Shown: in pieces, positions 7,935-15,351 of the stretch
Layout: each line of letters begins with the position of its first letter
Position numbering within the stretch: the first letter of the stretch is position 1
Assembly (NCBI RefSeq): GCF_040358985.1
Contig: NZ_CP132932.1
Location: 2,294,001-2,358,000 of the forward strand
Direction of reading: 5' to 3'
Length of the DNA stretch: 64,000 bases
Source: Tunturibacter empetritectus
GTDB lineage: Bacteria; Acidobacteriota; Terriglobia; Terriglobales; Acidobacteriaceae
Program-made: the position numbers and the translations under genes
Notes under the pieces: generated by a model
Database searches by the model: none
What the model was told of the DNA's origin: nothing
What the model saw: the letters and a program-made list of their open reading frames with translations, nothing else

Positions 7935-9710
7935 ATGACAGCGAACGGCTGGTTTCAGGTTTTCTTCTTTTTTTCATTGGTATTGGTATGTGCAAAGCCA
8001 TTGGGTGTGTACATGGCTCGTGTCTTCGAGCGCGAACACACTTGGGCGGATGTTATCTTTCGTCCGCTGGAGCGACTCGTCTATCGCCTGACGGGTATCG
8101 ACGAAACGCGTGAGATGGCCTGGACCGAGTATGCGGTTGTCATGCTGCTCTTCAGTCTGGTCTCTATGCTGGCAACGTATGCGATAGAGCGGCTGCAGCA
8201 GTGGCTTCCCCTCAATTCTCAACACCTCGCAGCTGTAGCGCCTGATCTTGCGTTGAATACGGCGGCGTCTTTTACGACGAATACCAACTGGCAGTCCTAT
8301 GTGCCTGAGACGACGATGAGCTATCTCACCCAGATGCTCACCCTTGCTTACCACAACTTTTTCTCCGCGGCTGTCGGAATGGCGTTGGCGGTTGCGCTGA
8401 TCCGGGGCATTTCACGGCGCGAATCGAAGACTTTGGGAAATTTTTGGGTTGATGCTACGCGCGCGTCGTTGTGGGTTCTGCTTCCGGGCTGTCTGATCTA
8501 TGCGCTTCTGCTGGTCTCGCAAGGCGTAGTGCAGAACTTTCGTCCCTATGATCAGGCAAAGCTCGTGCAGGCGCAGACGACAACTGTGACAGGCTCTGAC
8601 GGCAAGACGACGACACAAACTGTAACGACGCAGAGCATTGCGCAGGGTCCGGTTGCTTCACAGGAAGCGATCAAGATGCTCGGGACAAATGGTGGAGGAT
8701 TCTTCAATACGAACAGTGCACACCCGTTCGAGAATCCAACGCCCTTCTCTAATTTGATGCAGATGTTTTCGATCTTCCTGATACCCGCTGGGCTGACAGT
8801 CACGCTGGGTCGAATGACGCGAGCACCGAAGCATGGCTGGGCAGTCTTTGCTGCGATGGCTGCGCTCTTTTTTGTTGGTGTCTTTGTGGCGTACTACGCG
8901 GAGGCTCAGACGAATCCACTCCTTCACTCAGTGGATCAGCATGTTTCGACGTTGCAGGCCGGCGGCAATATGGAAGGCAAGGAAGTGCGGTTCGGCATCG
9001 CCAATTCTGCATTGTTTGCGACAGTGACAACGGATGCAAGCTGCGGCGCCGTGAACGCCATGCACGATTCCTTTATGCCGCTGGGTGGGCTGGTTCCGAT
9101 GGTCAACATCATGCTGGGCGAGGTGATCTTCGGTGGGGTCGGCGCTGGACTCTATGGGATGTTGATCTTCGTTGTGCTGGCGGTCTTTATCGCCGGACTA
9201 ATGGTTGGGCGGACGCCTGAGTATCTCGGGAAAAAGATCGAATCGTATGACGTGAAGATGGCGATGCTGTATGTGCTGATCTTTCCGTTGTCGATCTTAG
9301 GATTTTCCGCAATGTCATTGATGATGCCGCAACTGGGGCTCTCTTCGATCACCAACCCTGGACCTCATGGTCTTTCGCAAATTCTTTACGCTTACACCTC
9401 AGCGACGGGGAACAACGGTTCTGGGTTCGCAGGCATCAGCGCGAATACGCATTGGTACAACTTGTCGCTGGCCGCCGCGATGTTGATCGGCCGGTTTCTG
9501 ATGATCGTTCCGATGCTGGCGATTGCGGGCAGTTTGGCGAAGAAGAAGCTGGTTCCTCCGTCGCCCGGCACTTTTCCTGTGCACACGCCTTTATTCACGG
9601 TGCTTTTGGTGGGCGTTGTTCTTATCGTTGGTGCGCTTACTTTCTTTCCCGCTATCTCGCTCGGTCCTATTCTTGAGCACTTAATGATGCACGCTGGCAA
9701 AAGCTTCTAG
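7935..9710 (+). CDS. kdpA: K+-transporting ATPase subunit A (channel-like)
   Basis: Potassium-binding, channel-like subunit of the high-affinity P-type pump KdpFABC in the inner membrane. The 591-residue length fits the family, and about ten hydrophobic helices are visible. The four selectivity-filter segments can be read in order: [40 protein letters not shown] and [10 protein letters not shown] polar insert around residues 195-235 ([22 protein letters not shown]) is the periplasmic loop that varies between species. The start ATG follows AGAGGAAG by 8 nt. It is co-transcribed with kdpF, kdpB and kdpC. Confidence 0.97.
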   Translation: MTANGWFQVFFFFSLVLVCAKPLGVYMARVFEREHTWADVIFRPLERLVYRLTGIDETREMAWTEYAVVMLLFSLVSMLATYAIERLQQWLPLNSQHLAAVAPDLALNTAASFTTNTNWQSYVPETTMSYLTQMLTLAYHNFFSAAVGMALAVALIRGISRRESKTLGNFWVDATRASLWVLLPGCLIYALLLVSQGVVQNFRPYDQAKLVQAQTTTVTGSDGKTTTQTVTTQSIAQGPVASQEAIKMLGTNGGGFFNTNSAHPFENPTPFSNLMQMFSIFLIPAGLTVTLGRMTRAPKHGWAVFAAMAALFFVGVFVAYYAEAQTNPLLHSVDQHVSTLQAGGNMEGKEVRFGIANSALFATVTTDASCGAVNAMHDSFMPLGGLVPMVNIMLGEVIFGGVGAGLYGMLIFVVLAVFIAGLMVGRTPEYLGKKIESYDVKMAMLYVLIFPLSILGFSAMSLMMPQLGLSSITNPGPHGLSQILYAYTSATGNNGSGFAGISANTHWYNLSLAAAMLIGRFLMIVPMLAIAGSLAKKKLVPPSPGTFPVHTPLFTVLLVGVVLIVGALTFFPAISLGPILEHLMMHAGKSF

Positions 9711-9730
9711 TCCAGAGAAAACAGATAACC

Positions 9731-11770
9731 ATGGCAAATACTCGCAAACGCTCCTTATGGGACAGCAAGATCGTACGACGCGCGCTGGTCGACGCGTTAG
9801 TCAAGCTGAGCCCGCGCACGATGATGAAGAATCCGGTGATGTTTGTTGTTGAGATCGGCAGCGTGATTACTACGATCTATCTGCTTCGCGATAGTCTGTC
9901 GCATCGCGGCTCGTTTCAATTCGATCTGCAGATTACTCTGTGGCTCTGGTTCACAGTGCTGTTCGCGAACTTTGCTGAAGCGATGGCGGAAGGCCGCGGT
10001 AAGGCGCAGGCGGACGCGCTGCGGCGCGCGAAGTCGGAGACTACTGCGGTACGGCTTCGCATGGACGGAAGCACGGAAGAGGTTCCCAGCTCGGATCTTA
10101 GGGCGGGAGATCATGTTGTCGTTATCGCCGGCAATATGATTCCCGGTGATGGCGAAGTGGTCGAGGGCGTTGCTTCGGTGGATGAGTCGGCGATTACGGG
10201 GGAGTCTGCTCCGGTGATTCGTGAGGCCGGCGGCGATCGGTCTGCCGTGACTGGTGGAACGCGGTGTTTGTCGGATCAGATCAAGGTGAAGATTACGTCT
10301 AATCCAGGGGAGACGTTTCTGGATCGGATGATTGCGCTAGTTGAGGGCGCCGAGCGGCAGAAGACTCCGAATGAGATCGCTCTGAATATCCTGCTTGCGG
10401 GCTTGACGATCATCTTCCTACTGGCTGTCGTGACGTTGCAGCCGATCGCGATCTACTCGACTGCTCCGCAGACGGTGTTTGTGCTGATCTCGTTGCTGGT
10501 GTGTCTGATTCCTACGACGATTGGCGGGCTGCTTTCGGCGATTGGGATTGCTGGGATGGATCGGCTGGTGCAGCATAATGTGCTGGCGATGTCTGGCCGC
10601 GCGGTGGAGGCGGCTGGAGATGTGAATACGCTTCTGCTGGACAAGACGGGGACGATTACGCTGGGCAATCGTCAGGCTGCGGAGTTTATTCCGGCACCTG
10701 GAGTGAGCAAAGATCAGCTTGCGGATGCGGCGCAGTTGTCGTCGCTGCCGGATGAGACGCCGGAAGGGCGCAGCATTGTGGTGTTGGCCAAGGAGTTGTA
10801 TGGGCTTCGCGGGCGCGAGTTGAGCGAGTTGCAGGCGGAGTTTGTGCCGTTCAGCGCGGTGACGAGGATGTCGGGTGTGAACATGGATGGGCGGATTATT
10901 CGCAAGGGTTCGACCGATGCGATCGCCGCATTTTTGAAGGAGAATGGCGGAAGTTTACCGAACGAGGTCCGAGCGGCAGTGGAGACGGTTGCTCGCAGTG
11001 GGGGGACGCCGCTGGTGGTGGCTGAGAATCGCCAGGCGCTGGGCGTGATCCATCTGAAGGATATTGTGAAGGGTGGGATGAAGGAGCGGTTTGCGCAGCT
11101 TCGGTCGATGGGGATTCGGACGATCATGATTACCGGGGATAATCCGTTGACCGCGGCGGCGATCGCGCGTGAGGCCGGCGTCGACGACTTTCTGGCGGAG
11201 GCGAAACCGAAGGACAAGATGGACCTGATTCGCCGGGAGCAGGCTGAGGGCAAGCTGGTTGCGATGACGGGCGATGGAACCAACGATGCTCCTGCGCTGG
11301 CGCAAGCCGATGTAGGCGTTGCGATGAACACGGGCACGCAAGCGGCGAAGGAGGCGGGGAATATGGTCGACCTCGACTCGAACCCGACGAAGCTGATTGA
11401 GATTGTGGAGATCGGAAAGCAGTTGCTGATGACGCGTGGTGCGTTGACGACGTTCTCGATCGCGAATGACGTTGCAAAGTACTTTGCGATTATTCCAGCG
11501 ATGTTTGCCGCTACATTTCCGGTGTTGAGTGCGCTGAATATTATGCACCTGAAGACTCCGCAGTCGGCTATTCTCTCGGCGGTGATCTTCAACGCGTTGA
11601 TCATCGTTGGGCTGATTCCGCTGGCGCTGAGGGGCGTTGGTTATAAGGCGATGTCGGCGGAGGCGTTGTTGCAGCGCAATCTGTTTATCTACGGATTCGG
11701 CGGACTGGTTGCTCCTTTTCTTGGTATCAAGCTCATCGACATCATCATCACTGCCATTCACCTGGCCTGA
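9731..11770 (+). CDS. kdpB: K+-transporting P-type ATPase subunit B
   Basis: Catalytic subunit that hydrolyses ATP to drive K+ uptake. All P-type hallmarks are present: TGES in the actuator domain ([10 protein letters not shown]), the phosphorylation motif [12 protein letters not shown] with Asp304, the nucleotide-binding stretch [31 protein letters not shown] and the hinge [21 protein letters not shown]. At 679 residues it is full length. The Ser of TGES, which is an inhibitory phosphorylation site in E. coli KdpB, is conserved. The gene begins 20 nt after kdpA and kdpC begins 8 nt after its stop. Confidence 0.98.
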   Translation: MANTRKRSLWDSKIVRRALVDALVKLSPRTMMKNPVMFVVEIGSVITTIYLLRDSLSHRGSFQFDLQITLWLWFTVLFANFAEAMAEGRGKAQADALRRAKSETTAVRLRMDGSTEEVPSSDLRAGDHVVVIAGNMIPGDGEVVEGVASVDESAITGESAPVIREAGGDRSAVTGGTRCLSDQIKVKITSNPGETFLDRMIALVEGAERQKTPNEIALNILLAGLTIIFLLAVVTLQPIAIYSTAPQTVFVLISLLVCLIPTTIGGLLSAIGIAGMDRLVQHNVLAMSGRAVEAAGDVNTLLLDKTGTITLGNRQAAEFIPAPGVSKDQLADAAQLSSLPDETPEGRSIVVLAKELYGLRGRELSELQAEFVPFSAVTRMSGVNMDGRIIRKGSTDAIAAFLKENGGSLPNEVRAAVETVARSGGTPLVVAENRQALGVIHLKDIVKGGMKERFAQLRSMGIRTIMITGDNPLTAAAIAREAGVDDFLAEAKPKDKMDLIRREQAEGKLVAMTGDGTNDAPALAQADVGVAMNTGTQAAKEAGNMVDLDSNPTKLIEIVEIGKQLLMTRGALTTFSIANDVAKYFAIIPAMFAATFPVLSALNIMHLKTPQSAILSAVIFNALIIVGLIPLALRGVGYKAMSAEALLQRNLFIYGFGGLVAPFLGIKLIDIIITAIHLA

Positions 11771-11778
11771 GGAATTTT

Positions 11779-12351
11779 ATGCGTCGCAATGTGATCACCG
11801 CTGTGCTCTACACCGTTGTTACTACTGTTCTGTTTGGCCTGATCTATCCGTTCGTTGTGACCGGACTGGCGCAGGTGCTGTTCCATGACAAGGCTAACGG
11901 GCAGCTAGTTTACAAGAACGGAGACCTGGTCGGCTCACGTCTTATCGGTCAGTCGTTTACGGCTCCGCAGTACTTTCACTCACGGCCTTCCATGGCGGGC
12001 AATGGATACGATGCTGCGAACTCGAGTGGATCGAACCTTGCACCGACGAATAAGAAGCTGGTCGACCGGGTAGCGGGGGGTGTCGCGGCGGCGCAGGTCG
12101 ATCATCCCGGAGCGAACGTGCCGATTGATCTCGTCACTGCTTCAGGATCGGGGCTTGATCCTCATATTACGCCGGCGGGTGCGGAGTTTCAGGTAGCTCG
12201 CATTGCGAGGGAGCGGCACATGAGCGAGGATGCTGTTCGACGTCTGGTGGCGCGGCATACCGAGGGGCGTCAGCTTGGGTTCCTCGGAGAGCCCCGGGTG
12301 AATGTGTTGCTGCTGAATCTGGATCTTGATCGAGCAGCGGCTTCCAACTGA
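11779..12351 (+). CDS. kdpC: K+-transporting ATPase subunit C
   Basis: Small single-span subunit that assembles and enhances the Kdp pump. The 190-residue product has an N-terminal membrane anchor (NVITAVLYTVVTTVLFGLIYPFVVTG), the conserved GQSFTAPQYFHSRPS segment and the typical SGSGLDPHITPAGAEFQVARIA motif. It has a good Shine-Dalgarno site (GAGGAATTTTATG). No kdpD or kdpE follows; the nearest KdpE-like regulator is at 54276-54971 beside a kinase without the KdpD N-terminus. A 14-bp G/C palindrome lies 17 nt after the stop. Confidence 0.97.
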   Translation: MRRNVITAVLYTVVTTVLFGLIYPFVVTGLAQVLFHDKANGQLVYKNGDLVGSRLIGQSFTAPQYFHSRPSMAGNGYDAANSSGSNLAPTNKKLVDRVAGGVAAAQVDHPGANVPIDLVTASGSGLDPHITPAGAEFQVARIARERHMSEDAVRRLVARHTEGRQLGFLGEPRVNVLLLNLDLDRAAASN

Positions 12352-12368
12352 TGATGACGAGTGCCGAT

Positions 12369-12382
12369 GGGGGGGCCCCCCC
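12369..12382. repeat. G7C7 self-complementary tract
   Basis: Seven G followed by seven C form a perfect loopless palindrome 17 nt after the kdpC stop. There is no U-tract, so a terminator role is unlikely. It is a slippage-prone sequence. Confidence 0.5.
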
Positions 12383-12448
12383 TCCCTATTGCCCGCGTGT
12401 AAGCTTTTTATTATCAAAGTGTTACGCGCCTGACCTCCTCTCAAATAT

Positions 12449-12495
12449 GTCCAAACAAAAGGGTTACGTCCAAATACGTCCAAACAAAAGGGTTA
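12449..12495. repeat. short direct repeat, two copies at 29-bp spacing
   Basis: GTCCAAACAAAAGGGTTA occurs at 12449-12466 and again at 12478-12495, with a half copy (ACGTCCAAA) between them. From memory, similar intergenic sequence occurs in other Acidobacteriaceae, so this may be a dispersed family-specific element; that was not checked. Confidence 0.6.
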
Positions 12496-12511
12496 TGAGA
12501 TTAAAATAAAT

Positions 12512-12533
12512 GGCCCCAGCTTTTGCCGGGGCC
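12512..12533. terminator. bidirectional intrinsic terminator
   Basis: GGCCCC and GGGGCC form a stem that can be extended through an A/C mismatch to GC pairs around a TTTT loop. On the + strand it is followed by TGTCTTTTCTT. On the minus strand it is followed by ATTTATTTT. It can serve the kdp operon from one side and the tiny minus-strand genes from the other. Confidence 0.75.
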
Positions 12534-12873
12534 TGTCTTTTCTTCTAGTTCAATTATAGCGGTTTGAGAGTAACTCATACGCCACGCGAAAGTGCAGGAC
12601 TGGCGCGGGTTTTGTGACTTTGGGGCTTGACAGGATTTTTCCGGGGCTAAAGCGCTTTGCGCTGGGTGGGCTACTTTTACTGTTACTTCGCAAAGTGTAT
12701 CGACGGCATCTCTCCGCTGATCCATTTTCACGCACTCATCTCAACGGCGGGCGATGGAAGCTGGTTGCTGAGTTCACCGAGACCGAGGGCGGAAAGCGCA
12801 GCGACCGTTGTGACCTTTCGAGCTAAATAAAGCGAATCGCGCACATCCGAACCAGGCTAAGAGGGCCGCGCAC

Positions 12874-13023
12874 TTATGAAGGCCAGGACACCAATAAGAC
12901 ATCAGTAAAGTTGGGTAGCCGGAAGCCGCGTATAATCATGTCAGCCAGCACAATGCCGAGCAACACTCCGACGACAAGAACAATGGGAAGCCAAGGCCAG
13001 TAGCCCTTACCTTTGAGCGTCAC
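12874..13023 (-). CDS. 49-residue single-pass membrane protein (third of three tandem tiny genes)
   Basis: A GTG-started ORF: VTLKGKGYWPWLPIVLVVG, then VLLGIVLADMIIRG and a polar tail ending LVSWPS. One strong membrane helix (WLPIVLVVGVLLGIVLADMII) is flanked by Lys and Arg. The GTG directly abuts the TGA of the 52-residue ORF upstream (TGAGTG), which indicates translational coupling. No family is recognised. A bidirectional terminator lies about 340 nt downstream. Confidence 0.6.
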   Translation of the reverse strand: MTLKGKGYWPWLPIVLVVGVLLGIVLADMIIRGFRLPNFTDVLLVSWPS

Positions 13024-13182
13024 TCAGTAGCCTTCCGGGACGAGCGGCTTTGACGCGGATGCTAGATCTTGGATCATCCTGTCGAGGATGGCGTCGCGCT
13101 TGAAAATGGTTGGTGTCGCGGAGATGATTTCTTCGATAGCCGCTTCCATCGGTGCGTTGATGTTGTAGAGTCCCGCGTTCAT
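13024..13182 (-). CDS. 52-residue small soluble protein (second of three tandem tiny genes)
   Basis: The ORF begins MNAGLYNINAPMEAAIEEII and ends SKPLVPEGY. It has an amphipathic, probably helical composition and no membrane helix. Third codon positions are mostly G or C, as in neighbouring genes, which supports real coding. GAGG lies about 12 nt before the ATG. It sits 22 nt after the 32-residue ORF and abuts the 49-residue ORF. Its function is unknown. Confidence 0.6.
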   Translation of the reverse strand: MNAGLYNINAPMEAAIEEIISATPTIFKRDAILDRMIQDLASASKPLVPEGY

Positions 13183-13204
13183 GCGTGTAGAAAACCTCGT
13201 CGAT

Positions 13205-13303
13205 TCATGGTTTCTTCTTCCTCCTCAGGAGGATGGTACCGACCACAATGACGATAGCCGAAACCAACAGTATCACCAAGCCATGCGGGACCATTTCTAC
13301 CAC
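13205..13303 (-). CDS. 32-residue membrane peptide (first of three tandem tiny genes)
   Basis: The GTG start has GAGGGA about 6 nt upstream. The product begins VVEMVPHGLVILLVSAIVIV and ends VGTILLRRKKKP: one transmembrane helix followed by a strongly basic tail (positive-inside, so the C-terminus is probably cytoplasmic). An internal ATG at 13294 is an alternative start but is too far from the ribosome site. No family is recognised. Confidence 0.55.
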   Translation of the reverse strand: MVEMVPHGLVILLVSAIVIVVGTILLRRKKKP

Positions 13304-13620
13304 GTCATTCCCTCGGGAACGTCTCAGCCTCGCCCTTGTTGCAGAACCAGCCAGGGTTGTGGCTTATGATACATGCACTGCTTCGCCATCTCGCAGCCGC
13401 AGAGCGTACATTTTGCAGGCCGGTGTAGTGAGGGGAATCACCATGGGCCTTCTATTGGCTCGTCAACCGTTTGCCACTTCAGTTTGCCTTTGCTTGCCAG
13501 ATGACGTATTAAACGTTGTCTATAGCAGTTGAATTATGGGTCCTACCTGTTATCTTCAGAATTCCGTATACCTTACTATGGATTTATATTTCTTCCTGCA
13601 GCACCCGCTGGAGGTCCCCC
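13304..13620. other. 317-bp region between divergent small genes and the glycosyltransferase gene
   Basis: No gene is supported. A minus-strand open frame (13324-13437) reads a Cys-rich stretch, CTLCGCEMAKQC, reminiscent of a zinc ribbon, but it has no start codon after the upstream stop. It could be a decayed gene or chance. The + strand end holds GGAGG (13610-13614), taken as the ribosome site of the next gene. Confidence 0.35.
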
Positions 13621-15270
13621 CTGACGCAACGCAACTTTGATATATCTTCCGTAGCGTTCAAACCGTTGACCTTGCGCATTCTGTTCGTTCTCCTTACTGT
13701 GTGGTACGCGGTCTTCTCAACAATCATCACCGTTCGCTCCATCCACTGGCCGATGGTGCACGACAGCCCCATTCTGCTCTATATGGTCTTCCTCAGTGAG
13801 CATGGAATGCGTCTCTATCGTGACATCGTCGAAGTTCAGTTTCCCGGAGCAGTCCTTCTTTACAGCTTCGAAAGACACCTCTTCGGAGCCGGCGACCTCG
13901 CATTCCGCTTATTTGACCTCTTTGGTCTGGCAACGGCGTTTGTCTCGATGTTCGTCATTGCACGCCGGCAAAAGCTCTGGTTCGCCGCTGTCTTCGGCTT
14001 CGCCTTCTTCTTGCTGGAGCATACCGGCACCTGGGTCAGCATCATGGACCTGGGTCAGCGAGACTTCTTCATGGCCTGCCTGCTCGGGGTGGGCGTCGCC
14101 TTCCTGCTCGAATCGGTCCATCGCCAACAAGCACGGTTGATCTTCTTTTTCGGACTCTCCGTCGCGCTCGCTTCGACGATTAAGCCTACATCCATCGTCT
14201 TTCTTATCGTCGCCCTGCCCGTGATCGTGGCACTGCCCAAACGGCACCTCCCTCTTCGCTCTTATCTCGGGTATCTCCTCGCAGGTTTCTGCGCCGGCAT
14301 GGCCTTCATACTTGCCTATCTTGTTTACGAAAAAGCGGTAGGCGCCTTCCTCAGTCTCGAATGGGTGATGGTTCCGGTCTATGCAACTACTGCTAATGAG
14401 AGCTTCCTGCAGATGCTTCCGGTCCTCATTGAACCATCCCATGTATTACCAGAGGTTGCAATGGGCTCGCTGCTTCTCGTGGCGCTGCAAACCTCTCTCA
14501 GAAAAAACCTTGGTCAACAAGTCCTGTTCCTCGCCTCCTTAATGGGTGCCGCATCGTTTTTCCTGCAACACAAAGGTTTTCTTTACCACCGCGCGCCATT
14601 TCATTTTTTTGTTTTTCTGTGGGTCGGCTGGGTCCTTGTAGCGACGATGAGGCAAAGTACAAAAAGCTACAAATGGTTGGCTTTTGCACTGCTTTTGTTC
14701 TCCGCGGCCCTCTACCCTCGTGTCTCACGTCCAGCCATTTGGAGCCAGTGGAACGAAGTAGCGCTTCAGAGTGACCTGACGGCTTTGCACGCTTCGGATG
14801 CTCCGGGCGAGGTGCAGTGTCTTGACACTACCACCGGCTGTGTCAACGTCCTCCTTCACATGAACCTCATCATGGCGACCGGCTACATCAACGACACTGT
14901 CTTCTTCCTCGATCGGAACGATGCACGGGTAGAACAACTGCGAGACGAGTTTCTCGCGCAGTTGAAAAAATCCGATCCAAGGATAATCGTATTGAGCAAT
15001 GAACAATGGCCAACGTTCGACGCTCGCGGCTACGACAAGCTGAAGTTCTGGCCCCAGTTCACCAACCTCCTGAACCAGAGCTACGTTCTTTCCATACAAC
15101 GTGGCGGCGATCCGGAACACCAACGCGGATACCGTATCTACCTTCGAAGAGACACACCAGGGGCGACCCCACTCACCTTGAACCCGGTCTCCCTTCTCGA
15201 TGAAACGGACTCGACTCGATCCAGATCGATCTTCGTTTTAGGGGGCGCTTCCAAGGATGGTCAGGAGTGA
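13621..15270 (+). CDS. polytopic membrane protein, PMT/ArnT-like glycosyltransferase candidate (probable CTG start)
   Basis: An integral membrane protein of about 549 residues. The first membrane helix is LTLRILFVLLTVWYAVFSTI, followed by a loop with MVHDSPILLYMVFLSEHGMRLYRDIVEVQFPG and about nine further hydrophobic helices. A soluble C-terminal domain (residues ~400-549) follows. The layout and the acidic first loop resemble GT-C mannosyl/arabinosyltransferases of the dolichyl-phosphate-mannose type, but no diagnostic motif is certain. Start: the frame is open back to TTG 13516, yet the only good ribosome site, GGAGG at 13610-13614, sits 6 nt before CTG 13621. That start gives a short cytoplasmic N-terminus (TQRNFDISSVAFKP) before helix 1. 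TTG codons at 13516 and near 13675 are alternatives. The GH31 gene follows 81 nt downstream. Confidence 0.65.
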   Translation: MTQRNFDISSVAFKPLTLRILFVLLTVWYAVFSTIITVRSIHWPMVHDSPILLYMVFLSEHGMRLYRDIVEVQFPGAVLLYSFERHLFGAGDLAFRLFDLFGLATAFVSMFVIARRQKLWFAAVFGFAFFLLEHTGTWVSIMDLGQRDFFMACLLGVGVAFLLESVHRQQARLIFFFGLSVALASTIKPTSIVFLIVALPVIVALPKRHLPLRSYLGYLLAGFCAGMAFILAYLVYEKAVGAFLSLEWVMVPVYATTANESFLQMLPVLIEPSHVLPEVAMGSLLLVALQTSLRKNLGQQVLFLASLMGAASFFLQHKGFLYHRAPFHFFVFLWVGWVLVATMRQSTKSYKWLAFALLLFSAALYPRVSRPAIWSQWNEVALQSDLTALHASDAPGEVQCLDTTTGCVNVLLHMNLIMATGYINDTVFFLDRNDARVEQLRDEFLAQLKKSDPRIIVLSNEQWPTFDARGYDKLKFWPQFTNLLNQSYVLSIQRGGDPEHQRGYRIYLRRDTPGATPLTLNPVSLLDETDSTRSRSIFVLGGASKDGQE

Positions 15271-15351
15271 AGTGCATAATGTTGGTTTGTGACTCGGAGG
15301 CTTCTTCGTAGTCAGACTCCGCTTCACCGTGTGAATGAGGTTGACGGAACT

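Larger units (their letters stand above)
12352..12873. other. 522-bp intergenic region downstream of kdpC
   Basis: This stretch holds a G7C7 palindrome, a short direct repeat, a bidirectional terminator and then about 340 bp with no supported gene. A + strand frame at 12614-12826 lacks a ribosome site and family resemblance and was not accepted. It separates the kdp operon from the tiny minus-strand genes at 12874-13303. Confidence 0.5.

Noticed and set aside
12614..12826. 70-codon + strand frame after the kdp terminator
   Set aside because: No ribosome site, no family resemblance and an implausible composition for a membrane or soluble protein.
15289..15351. Upstream extension of the GH31 protein
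   Set aside because: It only places extra polar residues before a normal signal peptide that begins at ATG 15352.
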